Shown: piece after piece, positions 49,479 through 60,983 of the stretch | Layout of the letters: each line of letters begins with the position of its first letter | Position numbering within the stretch: position 1 is the first letter of the stretch | Assembly (NCBI GenBank): GCA_012274445.1 | Contig: JAAROD010000093.1 | Coordinates: 682,001-746,000, forward strand | Origin: Sclerotiophoma versabilis | Lineage: Eukaryota; Ascomycota; Dothideomycetes; Pleosporales; Didymellaceae | Direction of reading: 5' to 3' | Length of the DNA stretch: 64,000 bases | Made by a program: the position numbers and the translations under genes | The notes under the pieces: generated by a model | What the model saw: the letters and a program-made list of their open reading frames with translations, nothing else | Told to the model about the DNA's origin: nothing | Databases searched by the model: none

Positions 49479-51638
49479 CCGTGCCAAGTCACCGCTCGGG
49501 TCGGTTCACCGCCCGGGTCACCCCACCAACTTTCACACCCACCTTGCGCACCCCAGCAACTCAACGCCACGATGACTTTACAAAGTGCCCTTGCAGAGAT
49601 AAAGGGATTAAAGCCAGGGGTTTCTGTTCCGTACCGGACACTTGCCAAAAAACATAAGTGTTCCAGCACTACTTTGACGGAGAACCACAAGGGTCGGAGA
49701 ACGTCCCATGCAGAGTCCCAGCTACATCAACGTCTCCTACACCCACGCAATGAGGCAGAGCTTGTACAATACATCAGAGCACTCACAGAGAGACATATAC
49801 CACCTACAAGACAAATGATAATTAACTTTGCAACGCCTTTGTGTCGATGGGAGCCCTCATATAGCTGGGTATCAAGGCTCTTAAAACGTTACCCCGACAC
49901 ACTTACCACGGCCTGGACCACCCCTATGGATACCGATCGTCACGACGCTGATAACAGTGAAAGATACCGTGCTTATTTTGAGCTCCTGCACACTAGAATG
50001 ACGGAGTTCGATGTCCTTCCCGAGAACACATACAACATGGACGAGAAGGGATTTATGATTGGGGTACTTGGTAAGACTAAGAGAGTCTTTGATAAGGTAC
50101 TGCATAAGCAGAGACGGTTTAAACAAGCCTCTCACGATGGTAACCGGGACTGGATCACCGTGATAGGTGCTATATGTGCCGATGGGACAACCCTACCCCC
50201 AGCAGTGATCTTTTCAGCCAGCGGAAACAAGATCCAAGCCAACTGGGTAAGGGAAATCGAACCAAAGAAGCATTCACTGTACGTTGGAGTGTCTTCCACA
50301 GGCTGGGCGAACGATGATCTTGGTGTTGAGTGGCTCAAGAAGGTGTTTGATCCCCCTACCAAGCGGAAAGCTCGGAGAAAGTACAGGTTATTGATCCTTG
50401 ACGGCCACAGCAGCCACGTGACAAGAAGATTCATCGACTACTGTGATAAGCATCGAATTTTACTGCTTATCTTCCCTCCACACGCTACCCATGCGCTGCA
50501 GCCACTGGATGTGGCTTGCTTCAAGTCACTGAGTCAAAACTACACCAAAGAACTGGTCAAACACAATCATTTTACTGAGGGATGGATCCCACTGAACAAG
50601 GGAGACTTTATAAGCCTATTCTGGCCTGCTTGGGTTGATACATTCACCGAGAAGTTGGTGTTGAGTGCTTTTGAATCCACGGGAATCAACCCACCGGACG
50701 CGGACGTCATACTTGATCGATTCAAGAAACCACCACCCCTACCAACTCCTTCACCACCTGCAACACCTCCAGCACAAACTGAGCCTCAGTCTGCTCTTTC
50801 TGAACCTAATTGGTTGCGTTGCAAGTCTGATTTGAACCGTGCAGTGAAGTATGGGGACGTTGAGGCAGCCAACTCAGTGATACAACAAGTGCATCAGTAC
50901 CACGTGCTTAATGAGCCTAAAGATCACCAAATACAAGGCTTCAAAGACGCTGCAGAAGCCAAGAAGAGGCGTAATAAGAAGAAGAAAGTGCTACCACTGT
51001 CACCGCGAGACCCTAATGTGCAAGGTGGTGCTACTTTCTTTGATTCTAGTGCCGTTGCACGTGCAAATCACCGTATGAGAGTGAAGGAGAAGGAAGACCT
51101 TGAAGCTGAGGCTGCAAAGGTGACTAAGAAGCAAATTGAGTTCAACAACAAGCTCCTTAAGGCTAAACAGCAGGCAGATGCCACGAAGAAGAGGTTGGAA
51201 GACGCGGAAAAGAGGGCTCAAAAGAAGGCCCAAGAGCAGGCAGAAAAGGACGCTCGGAAGGCTGAAAGATTAGCTGCCAAAGAGCTCAAAGACGCACAGA
51301 AAGCATCCAGTAAGCCTAAACAGGCAAGGAGCAAGGCTTCAGCGAAATCGCAGTCAAAAGTAACAAAGCGTGGTGGAGGTGCTGGACGGCGCCGGCCACA
51401 GGTGGTTCATGAGCGTTCCCCGACGCCCCTACTTAGACAGTCAGGCAGCGGCCGCGTTATTGGGCCTACAAGAAAACTAAGATAGTCAAAAGCTTCGCAG
51501 TAGTTAACAGTCTAATCCATCAACTTTTTCTGTGATAATAGCTATTGTACGTGGTTGAATAACCTCATTTCTATCTGGGTGGTGGAGATGGTGGGGTGAC
51601 CCGGGCGGTGAACCGACCCGAGCGGCGACTTGGCACGG
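49479..51638 (+). mobile_element. Complete Fot1/pogo transposon
   Basis: TA duplications lie at 49477-49478 and 51639-51640. Inverted ends start CCGTGCCAAGTCACCGCTCG and are matched for at least 50 bp, with a doubled CGGTT/CACCGCCCGGGT pattern. The 2,160-bp element contains one uninterrupted transposase ORF. It is the best candidate for an active element in the window. Confidence 0.92.
49572..51485 (+). CDS. Intact pogo/Fot1 transposase (637 aa)
   Basis: MTLQSALAEIKGLKPGVSVP opens the protein, and a helix-turn-helix follows (LAKKHKCSSTTLTENHKG, 24-41). The second DNA-binding segment spans about 60-115 (TPLCRWEPSYSWVSRLLKR). The DDE domain has Asp 157 (NMDEKGFMIG), Asp 277 (LLILDGHSSHV) and Asp 313 (LQPLDVACF), a DD35D triad. 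A Pro-rich linker (PPPLPTPSPPATPP) separates it from a basic coiled-coil tail (KKRRNKKKKVLPLSPRDPN; then EAEAAKVTKKQIEF and similar). Such tails are longer than in classic Fot1 and may mediate nuclear entry or DNA contact. Catalyses excision and insertion at TA. No break in the frame. Confidence 0.92.
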   Translation: MTLQSALAEIKGLKPGVSVPYRTLAKKHKCSSTTLTENHKGRRTSHAESQLHQRLLHPRNEAELVQYIRALTERHIPPTRQMIINFATPLCRWEPSYSWVSRLLKRYPDTLTTAWTTPMDTDRHDADNSERYRAYFELLHTRMTEFDVLPENTYNMDEKGFMIGVLGKTKRVFDKVLHKQRRFKQASHDGNRDWITVIGAICADGTTLPPAVIFSASGNKIQANWVREIEPKKHSLYVGVSSTGWANDDLGVEWLKKVFDPPTKRKARRKYRLLILDGHSSHVTRRFIDYCDKHRILLLIFPPHATHALQPLDVACFKSLSQNYTKELVKHNHFTEGWIPLNKGDFISLFWPAWVDTFTEKLVLSAFESTGINPPDADVILDRFKKPPPLPTPSPPATPPAQTEPQSALSEPNWLRCKSDLNRAVKYGDVEAANSVIQQVHQYHVLNEPKDHQIQGFKDAAEAKKRRNKKKKVLPLSPRDPNVQGGATFFDSSAVARANHRMRVKEKEDLEAEAAKVTKKQIEFNNKLLKAKQQADATKKRLEDAEKRAQKKAQEQAEKDARKAERLAAKELKDAQKASSKPKQARSKASAKSQSKVTKRGGGAGRRRPQVVHERSPTPLLRQSGSGRVIGPTRKLR

Positions 51639-52594
51639 TATGAGCTAACCAAGCTACACGGGAAGACTCATACGGGCCTTTTGTCGGAGGTCCTACCTTG
51701 TTTCAATTAAAAAGCTGCAGTTAACAAACAATGGAAATCAGCAGACCAACTAGCCTGGTGTTGATCTAATGCAACGTTTATCGAATTATGTAACGATGGT
51801 CTTATCCGTATATTGATACTTATGGTAACATTAGAACCAACTGCTGTTTCTGCAGGCGACTTGATCTGATACAAAATCTCTATTAACCAGAACAACTAGA
51901 TTGAATGGGCACGCCTTGACCAAAAGATTGCTTTTAGCCAGCACAATTGCTGTGCAGAAACTTCCCAGATTAGACATCCGGGGATTCCGCAATGTCGTAT
52001 TTCTGGTCGCGCAAGTGAGAATGCAGTAGCCAGGTTCTTAGAGCTAAATACACAGATCAGCCCCATCCTAAGGTTTCAACGGCGCTAGCTTTCCAGGAGG
52101 ACATGGCTTAGGAGCCCAAGCTGCTAAGATCGACATGATATCGGACGGCAAGGCGGATACAACTAACAATATTCATTGCGTATTGCCTAGTTTGAGGTGA
52201 CGATGCGTAACGACGAAGCGCAGGACGACTGGACGAGGTGCTGGCTAGGAATTGTGTGCTAGTATATGCCGCAGTATGTAAATGTTTATGAGCCGCTGCT
52301 TATGCAATGTTATCTAGAGCGTGCATCTTGAAGTAGACCCCGCTGTAGGTGAACTAACTCTATCTGGTCAAATCACTACATATCGATCAAGCTCCGCTCG
52401 GTGTGGGGCAAAGCCTACGGTATGGCAAAGTGGGTATGAAAAACAAGCCTCTCAGACCCACAGCCTCGGACAGTTGGCATTTCTAGTTGCTGCGGGGTAT
52501 TTGATGAACATGTCAGCTACAGGATTCCGCATGTGTATCGTTACGGTTCCGCCTTTTCTTCGTCTACATATCCAAAGGTACTCTTATCGACCAA
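51639..52594. other. Intergenic, no gene seen
   Basis: Presumed upstream region of the Zn2Cys6 gene at 52595. Only short uninformative ORFs. Confidence 0.5.
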
Positions 52595-55193
52595 ATGAGT
52601 GGTCCTCGTCCCAAGTTGACTCGACGGAGAGGCGCATGTGAAGAGTGCCGTCAGAAAAAGGTTCGATGTAAGCTTATTCCCCGTTGACGTGGGTGCGCGC
52701 TAAGGGACACAGGCGATGGAGCGAATCCGTGTAACCACTGCCAAGTATACAAAAGCCTTTTCTATCCTGAGACTCACCACTAACACCATAACAGCGGAAC
52801 GAATCTCTATGCGAATACAATATACGTCGCTCACGACGCCGTCTGGAAGAGAACAGTATCCAGAGCCTTGGCAAGCACGTCTCCACAACGACACAGCCGC
52901 ACGCGATAAGTGACAGCACGATGCCTGATTCGTCAAACTCAATTCATTCTTCTGAAGTTGTTGTTGGTCGGGATGCCGGGGACTCAGTAAATCCTTTAAA
53001 TACGCCATTTAGCGAGGTGTGTTTCTCGCAGTTGGTGTCCGACAGCGCACATTTGTATCTGAATCTTGATTTTCCAGATGAAATGATGCTGAGTACCAAC
53101 CAAGTCCAAATCATAGGTACATATAAGGCCCCCATTTTTTTCTCCACTTTTCGGTTCGGTAGAGACGTATTCATAGCTCTTTCAATAAGGTAGCTGTTGG
53201 TTCTCGAACGGAACGAATTTTTGACTAGAGAATAGAGCCAGGTCAGCAAACAAGCAGTTCTGGGAACCAGGTACCGTACTATACACCCAGAAACGACACG
53301 CCCGTACTGGACTGGCTCAAATTGAGCCGCGACCAAAACCTACACCAGCACAATGCTGCCCAGTTCTGTGATTTCCTAGATGTTGAGCAGGACGACGGCG
53401 CCGCCAAGTGTACTCTTAAGCTCTTTTCCGAACGAATAGTTCCCGATAAAGCAGAGGTACACAATCTGTTTCTCTTCACTGATCATTCATCTTAAATCTC
53501 TAATACTTCTCAGACAAAGCCGTCTTCAACCCATAAAACGTACAGAATCACTGCTCTTTTCCAGAACGCAGATGGAGGAAGCCGTAGACAACAGACGGTA
53601 TTTGACAAAGTGAAGTTGCTACTTTCTTCAGAGCACCAGACTTGTCTCTCTGATCTCTTGAGCAGAGCTGACTCTGGCGGGGTCCATCAGAGCCTGGACC
53701 TAAATGATCTTCCCGTGAAGAAGCTCGTTCAAAGTATGTCCAGGATGCCGCCTACCAGAAATCTGCTAATGCTTTACAAGGGGCATTTAAAGAGCCAGGA
53801 GGGTAAGTCAAATACATAACTAATGCACTACGTGAGCTCATGTTTGGGATAGGTTGAATCTATTCATCAAGGAACACGATGTCATGAGTGTACAAGAGCG
53901 TTTTTTCGATCAAAAGAATTTGCCTCTAGACGTTAGCAATATGTCACTGCTAATTGTCTCACTGGCTTGGGGAGCTTTGTTGGAACCGGAAGTAAGCTCG
54001 GTCTCCAGAGTAGCGTTACTAGATGCTGTGCTAGAAACTTCAACGTTACTACTTCGCCAAAATAGAAGCGTCCGACAGTTCTTGGTAGATTATTCCGCTC
54101 GATGACAGCCAAGATTTTGCTAACCCAAGCCAGGCGCTTGTTGCTGCAGTTCGTACAAATCCAATCATGTACGGCGAAGTAGTCGGCTAACCTATGCAGC
54201 TCTGTCTTGCCGAAAAGACGGGATCCTGCAACCTACCTGCGCTCATACTTGGCAGCATTTCGACTGCGGCCTTCTTGAGTCTCCATTTGGAACCTGTTCT
54301 ACGCAGGTTCTGTACTAGCGACGAGCAAGCTTTTCAAGCTAAACGAGCCATGTGGCTACTCTACTGCATTGATAAGTCTTATGCATTGAGATGGCAAACC
54401 TTCTCTGTAAGCTCCCGCTCTATCTGGCTATCTTAGACCGATCGGGCTAAGGCTAATGCAAGGCAAACAGCTAGTTGGTGACAGTTCCCTTCCGACTACG
54501 AACCCACCCGACAAAGTGCTTCAGAGTGATTTTGCAACCACATCCCCCTCAGAATGGTTGTGGATTCGGTCTCGGTACTCCAAAATCTGCTCGAACATCC
54601 TGCAGCTCCGAGTAGGCGCAAAGGAAGAGCCATCCGAAGATCGTTCTAACAAGGCTGTGATGCTGTCAACGGCGCTGGAAGAATGGTATAGATCAACTGG
54701 GATTAGCCAGATGACGCACTCTCTGGACCATAGTGACGCCATGCGCGTCAAGCTCCAGATATCCTACTATTACTACGAGGCCCGGTTTCAATTACTAAGT
54801 ATAAGCCTGCCAGATCCACAACTCTCTTCTCCGGCAGGGTCTCAGGAGTGTAGAGAACTACTTAAGCGATTAACACGGGAAACAATTACATTTTCTAGCG
54901 CCATACCTTCTGATTATCTACTTCAAGACTGGTACGTGTCGCACGAAACATGTCTCTCACTATACGCTTGTACTAATCAGTTGTACAATAGTAGCCATCT
55001 ATTTATCAACACACTTGCTTTGTGTATGCTTGCGCTGGATATTCTCCTGGAGTCGGGCCAGGACTGCGGGAAGGAAAACCGAGCATTACTCAGCATCGTT
55101 GCTGGTTTCTTTGCTAGGGTAGAAATCATGTTGCCGCAAAGTTCTATCTTCGAGAATGTGTCTAACTTGATCGAGATCCTCACATATCGTTGA
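52595..55193 (+). pseudogene. Zn2Cys6 transcription factor, multi-exon and decayed
   Basis: Starts MSGPRPKLTRRRGACEECRQ and continues to C25, giving the first half of a C6 cluster (Cys 15, 18, 25). The second half (ANPCNHCQVY) lies after an interval whose splice phase does not fit, and its last Cys is missing. Further exon-like stretches: 53285-53456, 53514-53803 (GTAAGT donor), 53851-54080, 54194-54400 and 54456-55193. They include AMWLLYCIDKSYALRWQTF, the fungal-specific transcription-factor middle domain. TAA at 54188-54190 is in frame with the surrounding exons. The last exon is open and long. The overall layout is that of a 700-residue regulator; the breaks suggest loss of function. Its exact exon structure is uncertain. 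Confidence 0.65.
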
Positions 55194-55237
55194 ATCCAAG
55201 GTAGTGCAAGAGTAGATAATTTCGCTTGTTTTGGTTA

Positions 55238-55664
55238 ACGTAAGTTACAAGCAAGCGCGCCACCCAAGCGAGCGCGCCCCCCCCCCCCCCCCCCCCTAAA
55301 TCGCCAGTAAAATTACAAAATTTACAACTATATATCTCAACAGTTACACAGTGAAATCTTCTAAAACTTTGTGAATAATACCACATAGGTATTAGTAAGT
55401 ACACGCTAGAGTTTTAAACTTGTAGGTATAATATGTCTTGAGATAGGATCCAGATACCTCTATAAAACAGTGTTTTCTTAATAGCTTTTACAATACAGAC
55501 TCTACTAACTCGGAACTTTATAAAGCTCTTAATTATGTAGATGTAGCTGTATGCTGGAACTTTTAGAGAATTCTACTGCGAAATTATCAAGATAAGTAAG
55601 TTAGTTATAAATTTCGTGATTTTACCAACGATTTAGGGGTGGCGCGCTCACTTGTAACTCACGT
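55238..55664. mobile_element. MITE with 80-bp inverted ends, related in its tips to the pogo element at 14103
   Basis: TA lies on both sides (55236-55237, 55665-55666). Ends start ACGTAAGTTACAAGCAAGCG and, inverted on the right, ACGTGAGTTACAAGTGAGCG, and remain similar through CCTAAATCG and GTAAAATTACAAAATTT. A run of C (about 20) lies in the left arm only. The ACGTA start and (A)AGCGAGC...GCCACCC motif resemble the ends of 14103-15347, so the same transposase family may have moved it. Confidence 0.85.
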
Positions 55665-55666
55665 TA

Positions 55667-56204
55667 TATACATTGTTCTGGTCATACGCTGCCTTTATTC
55701 CAACCAACTTTTCGTCTTTACGTGACGCCTTTTCGTATATGAATGGATAACATATGAATATCAAACCTCAATCTATCATGGATTTCCAATATACCCCATC
55801 AAGGATTTACACCAGACCGACAGCGTTGTACGTGTTAGATCTGCCAATAGAATTAACCGTAGCTAAATCTACGATCAAGGTAGCAGCCACATAAGCGTGT
55901 AGTCACAGCTTCGACAGTCCACATGGAAAGTGGGGTCCCAATCGTATGGCGCATTTCCTGAACGCCCTGCGCGGGGCAATTTTATGTTTAGTGGATACCC
56001 ACCCTAGAGATCCTCACACCGGCTGTGACCAAGTGTCTCGCTGCCACAATCACACAATACTAATAGACTGGGCCTATGTTCCTGCCCATGATCCCGTTCA
56101 ACACAAAACTTCTGGGCATATCTATTGCTAGCCTACCGAGAGGTGATTAGCAGATGGAGCGACAGATGCCAACCTGTTGGCGAGTAAGATTATCCTCGGT
56201 GTTT
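55667..56204. other. Intergenic, no gene seen
   Basis: No recognisable content; short ORFs only. Confidence 0.45.
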
Positions 56205-56670
56205 GATCAAGATGTCTGTACTATGACTTGAAGCATGTTCTATCGCTTTCACAATCAGACGTATGAGGTTTTACTACAAGATTCTAGGGTGAGATACTCT
56301 GTAGCTGCTGCACTATTTCTCTCCATAGACCGGATCAGCGGTGATAATACGTCTGCCGCAGACTGTCTGTTTCTCGCTGCATGCGTAGACCGGAAAGATA
56401 TCTCGCTCGATATTCTGGAGGCAGCCTCGATGCAAGCAAGAGAAAACGCTATTAGGGTGCTTGACGAATATGCGCTCGTCACCAGGCGACCTGCTGAATC
56501 TGCGCTAGGTCTTCTTCGACTAGTCCATCAAACTCTACGCAAGCGGCTGCAAGTGGAGGGACGGCTCATACAGTGGACCCAATGCAAGATCATACAGCTA
56601 AGCAAGTGAAGACGACTGCTTCCGCATGTGCAATGGTGGTATTCAAACCTGTTGGTTTGACGCCCTGGCA
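56205..56670 (+). pseudogene. Remnant of an NB-ARC/TPR-type NLR gene
   Basis: The frame from 56235 reads LFLSIDRISGDNTSAADCLF, AACVDRKDISLDIL, VLDEYALVTRRPAESALGLL and LVHQTLRKRLQVEG, ending QWTQCKII. This is the junction between the NB-ARC (winged-helix part) and the TPR array of fungal NLR proteins, which commonly reads ACVDRKDIP...AVGTLxAYxF...RPAxSALDLHRLVHxxTRNWL. A TGA (about 56607) where RRLLPHV follows suggests a lost Trp codon. No P-loop or TPR repeats are present. Remnant of a nonself-recognition gene. Confidence 0.7.
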
Positions 56671-57446
56671 AGCGCCGAGTTCAACAAACGAACGGTGAGT
56701 TACTGCAGGGTTCCGCTCCAGTGGTCTCTAACGCCAATAGCAGTGCCCGAAGTAAAGCGCTCTGCAGTGACCACACTGGCAAGTCCATTCTCTTGTATAG
56801 CCGTAACTATGCCAGGACACGCACGAACAGCAAATTTAGCAGTTAGATGAGGCGCTGGCAGAGGCGCTATCTGCGCTGGCAGCTCTTATCTTATCACCAA
56901 ATCGAAGTCGTAGTTCAATAGTTGAGTACTCTCCTTGTCTATCTCTGTTACCTGCATCTCCAAATCTGTCCATTGCCCAAACTGAATCCTTCACTGGCTC
57001 CAATTCGACGTCGTTGCAGCGCAATAATACACCTATCGCCTCTAGCTTGGCGGCTACTATAGTATAGCGTGGCTGTTAGACTGTCAATAGCTGCAACCCG
57101 CGGCCACTGCCGTCTCTCCTACTTCCTCTGCCCATTGCCACACACCTTATCTTTGCTGACTACAAGCTACTGCTGCTACTTGGAGCTGTGGTTTTCCGCT
57201 TCTGAGAGCGAGCCATTGGCAACTACTGCACCAGAGAATTATCGCGAGATACAAATTTGAGTTATTTGAGCTTCTTCAGAGTTTTGCCCCTCGTCGACGC
57301 TTCGTCATGTGGCGGTCCGGTATTTCGAAAACAACCCATACTGTATAGCCTGTGCACAGACTGCATTGCGCAGAGAAAACAGCAAGTGTTGCAGCATAAT
57401 TTCGTCGCTACAACAAATAGACTATTGATAGCGCTCAAAATACATA
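56671..57446. other. Downstream of the NLR remnant, no gene seen
   Basis: Short frames without recognisable content; this is also the 3' flank of the transporter gene that ends at 57447. Confidence 0.45.
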
Positions 57447-59087
57447 CTACATCCTATCCTCGTTTAAGCGAGCTACAAGTATTGCAGCTAACAAGGAAGC
57501 AAAGGAGCAGGCTCCGAGTATTATCTCCGTCCCAAGTTGCAGCAAGCTTTCTCCCACCAAGCTGAACGCAACTGTTCCGAGGAAAGAAACCAGCATCTGC
57601 GGTATTGAAACAGCAACATTGCTTAGACTTTGCAGCAAGGCAGCCCACCCTGCACTACTACCAGCGTGCTTATTGCTCAAGATTTCTATGTTGATTAGTG
57701 TGAACGGAATCCATTGCATCACAGCCCAGCTTATTCCCGCTATGGCAGCCATGAAGATAGAACCAGCGGCCGACTGTACCACGAGGGCGCCCACCAGGCT
57801 CGTTGCGTAAAGAAGCTGCGAACAACACCATATGCGAGTTTTCCAGCAGACGAGACCATGTTTCAACGCCAGCCACGAACACAGAGACAGAACAAAGGAA
57901 GTCATTAGCAGCGCCACAGAAGCAAAACACAGCAAAGCTAAGGACCCGTATCTAGATCCAGATTCCTCATTGCTCCCTCCTGCCTGGGCAGCGTGACCAG
58001 TTGAATGACCGTTGGAATCGCTACCTGCCCTCGACGCCTCCGTCCGAGCTAATTGGTCGACATAGCTAGGCGAAATGATGTCAGAAAAAGAGGCCTTGTG
58101 CAGGGGAACATGTGAACAAGGAAAAGCGTACCTGCTTATGTAAGATAGAAACGGAGACCACGCAAACCAGGACAGGAACTGCACGCCCTGAATGATCCAC
58201 ATTCTCCTCGACAGTCTCACGCTACGGAGAGATGTCCAATGCTGCAAGGTCCATCTTTTTGGCAAATTGGGCTCTTCAGCCAATCCCCTACCGAACTGGT
58301 CCTCACCAGCGCATAGACAAGTCATGACTTGCGAAATTCCTATCCACAAGGCACCGAGCCTACTGAGAGCCTGAAGCTGAGTCGAATCAGCCCATGGTAG
58401 TAGCCTGGCAATATCTGTATAGGCCAAGAGATAGCAAGACATGTTGGCTGTGTTCGTTAGCCGCCCTACCCAGGCATTCGCCTTGGACTGTTCATGGTCG
58501 GCACAAGTGTCTACCAACAGCGCTCGTAGCCCCATCTGAATTGCTGAAGCAGATATGTTCATTGCTAAGATGAGTAGCACAGCAAGCATCTGCGCTGTAG
58601 GACAAGTGTTGGGTGCGCGGCAGTACTCGACGCGCATTCGAGAGTGGCTCGCCACCTCGGCAAAGGCAAGGAGAGAGATGCACAGGCCGATAGCACCACT
58701 TACAACAAAGGGTTTTCTTCTGCCCCATCGCGTTTGAGAGAGGTCACTCCATGCGCCGAAGAAAGGCTGCACAACGGCGCCGCACGTAGGAGGGATAAGC
58801 CATATAGCACTTATCGAAGCACGGCTGAAGCCAAGCGAACTCAAGGCATCCTTGAATGGCATTAGCACGCTTCTAAACCCCTCACTGTGCAATATGCCTT
58901 GATGTGTACGTACCGTGGCGAAGGCGAACTGGATAGAATAAGCGACCTGAAGTCTTCCCTCCCCATTGGTATTAGCAAGGTACACTCACCATGCTCAATC
59001 ATATCAAAGTGTTCCTTACCCTGTAAACCCGGAAGTCAGGCCGACTAGCTCCATGGAGCTTTTCTGTTGCTTGGTCCACTCTTCCAT
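57447..59087 (-). CDS. Sucrose/maltose-type sugar transporter (GPH/MFS, SUT-like)
   Basis: Four exons (59087-59020, 58953-58914, 58850-58132, 58065-57447) splice to 481 residues. Introns are 66, 63 and 66 nt; the last two are multiples of three and stay open, so an unspliced reading hides them. The start MEEWTKQQKSSMELVGLTSG leads into helix 1 (LQVAYSIQFAFAT). The loop 2-3 signature is LIPPTCGAVVQPFFGAWSDL followed by TRWGRRKPFV, as in plant SUTs and yeast Sut1. About 11-12 helices are recognisable, with a long hydrophilic loop near residue 300 (GHAAQAGGSNEESG). Expected role: proton-coupled disaccharide uptake at the plasma membrane. Intact as far as can be read. Confidence 0.85.
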
Positions 59088-59647
59088 CTCTAGAGACTCC
59101 ATAGCCGGCAGTACGATTAAAGAGTACAAAGAGAGAATCGAAAGAGCAAGCCTTGGTGAGTGAGCCTATCCAGGTCCGAATCGAAGTGTAAGTGAAAGTG
59201 CTAGCTATTAGCGAAACGATGAGCTCGAAATGGTGAGCTGGCTGATACAACATTGCAGCGTCTAGAAAGTATATACAGCAACCCAATGTTAAGCATTTTT
59301 CAATTGGTTTTGTCTTCTTCTCATTGCGGAAATGTCACACCAGATCCGAGACGGATATGCTAATGCCAGCTGCTCGACACCCTTGAGCAGATAATGCACA
59401 TACAGCATATCGGCTATTCTCGTGCTGCGCCTTACTTATGGATCCATGTAAGCTAATGAGTCACTAGACTGCAAAACTGCTAGGGCCGGTAGGGCAGGTG
59501 TTAACCAACCTATCAAAAAGCATATGTGGCCAATGCACTATAGCTGGTTAGCCGGAACGACTCTTTCCGATATTAGGGCTGATTTGGCTGTGTTTCCTTA
59601 CTGTTTGGTGATAACTCAGCTGCTGATTTCGTCGTTTTGCATACCAG
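59088..59647. other. Intergenic between the SUT-like gene and the MULE-like remnant
   Basis: Presumed promoter of the minus-strand transporter gene. No other feature seen. Confidence 0.45.
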
Positions 59648-60735
59648 ATGGATGCTGGCCCCGATGCTGTTTTTGACCCGATCGCGCACGCCTCAAACGT
59701 CAACATCATCAACACATCTGCCTGCGAATACAGAGATCTTATTTGTACTATGGTTGTTGGCGATCACGACCTTAGAATGGACATCGACGCTCTTTTTGAT
59801 GAAAACGAGATACACTTCGACGCTGAGCTGATGCACGAACTCGCCGCCCATTTAGCTTTTGCAGCACACCTACCCACCGCCGATGAGGTTACTGGAACGA
59901 GCGAATTACTTGAAAACGAGCTTGTTCAGCACACAAACGGGCTGACGATACCTCATGATGATAGCGATGATAGCGTTGATAGCGATGACAGTTACTGCAG
60001 CGACAGCAGCGCTGCAGTCGTCGCCAACAAGCGGGCAGCAGGCGATCGCCAGCCAATAGGTATTGGCAGCAGGAACCTCTACGCCCGCGCCGGGCGCGCA
60101 AGAACAACACCAACATCGAGGCCGTCGTTGCGCAGTTGAAGCCCAAACCCGCAAAATAAAGCTGCCACTGCCTATCGAGCATGGCGAAGTCGACCTTTCG
60201 CACGTCGACGATCCGTGGGTGAACTGTGAGCGACCTCACCCACTGTTACCGGAGGTAACCTTTGCGACGCGCGGGGAGTGCGAGAGGTTCTACCGGAGCT
60301 TTGCGTTCAACAACAAGCTGTATTTTGAGCAACACCGATAGATCAGGAATACGCGGGGCGAGCGCTACAGTTGCTATATTCGCTGCTATCGGGCAGGCAA
60401 GCGGCGACCAGTACGGGAGGCAGAAAGTAAGCGTGAAGGCGCAACCCAGAAAACGCAGTGTAAGCATGCGTTCTAAATTGTTGCAGAAGACCGAGGCGAC
60501 GTTTCAAGCTCGCGATAGAGGATCTTGCACTGCGAATGTCAGAAATCGCTACTACTCAATCACCCGCCGATGGCAATGACCCAGGAGTACTCTCCATACC
60601 GGCGTAGGCAGCCTGCCAACAATATGAAAAAGGCGACTATTGAAGAATTTGACGAGCACGGCAGTACCAAACGTACGGTTTCAGCGATAACAAGGAAGTT
60701 TCCAGGCGTCAACCTTCGCGCTGCCAGCTGTTGAA
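59648..60735 (+). pseudogene. Mutator-like (MULE/FAR1-type) N-terminal remnant
   Basis: Exon 1 (59648-60059) starts MDAGPDAVFDPIAHASNVNI and has an acidic Ser/Asp tract (DDSDDSVDSDDS). A 76-nt intron (60060-60135) joins EAQTRKIKLPLPIEHGEVDL. Then come FATRGECERFYRSFAFNNKL and, after TAG at 60339-60341, RNTRGERYSCYIRC, KTQCKHAF, and LLNHPPMAMTQEYSPYRR. The order aromatic-rich segment, Cys/His, and NHPP is that of FAR1-type zinc-binding domains of MULE transposases. Several stops interrupt it, the first of CAG-to-TAG type. No MULE DDE core follows; the sequence ends before the truncated LINE. Confidence 0.6.
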
Positions 60736-60983
60736 GACGTTGCGTACGTCGTTTCTGCGAAGGTTTGAAAATGGAGACAAGTGTGCATGCGACAGTCAAT
60801 TGATTACAGCAGCAGGGCTGGTTTGTGTGGTAAGTCACGATAATCGTCGTGGTGTTATAGGTTTTTTCGAAACACCGTGTACGCCCCGTGACTTGATTAG
60901 TGATGAGGTGGGGCAATGCAACTAGATCTGTTTTGTTAGCGTTTGTACAGCAAATAGTATCCTAACGTTATCCTACACCCTTT
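60736..60983. other. Short spacer before the truncated LINE
   Basis: No gene. The LINE homology starts at about 60984 (CTGGTCCATCGCCAA). Confidence 0.5.
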
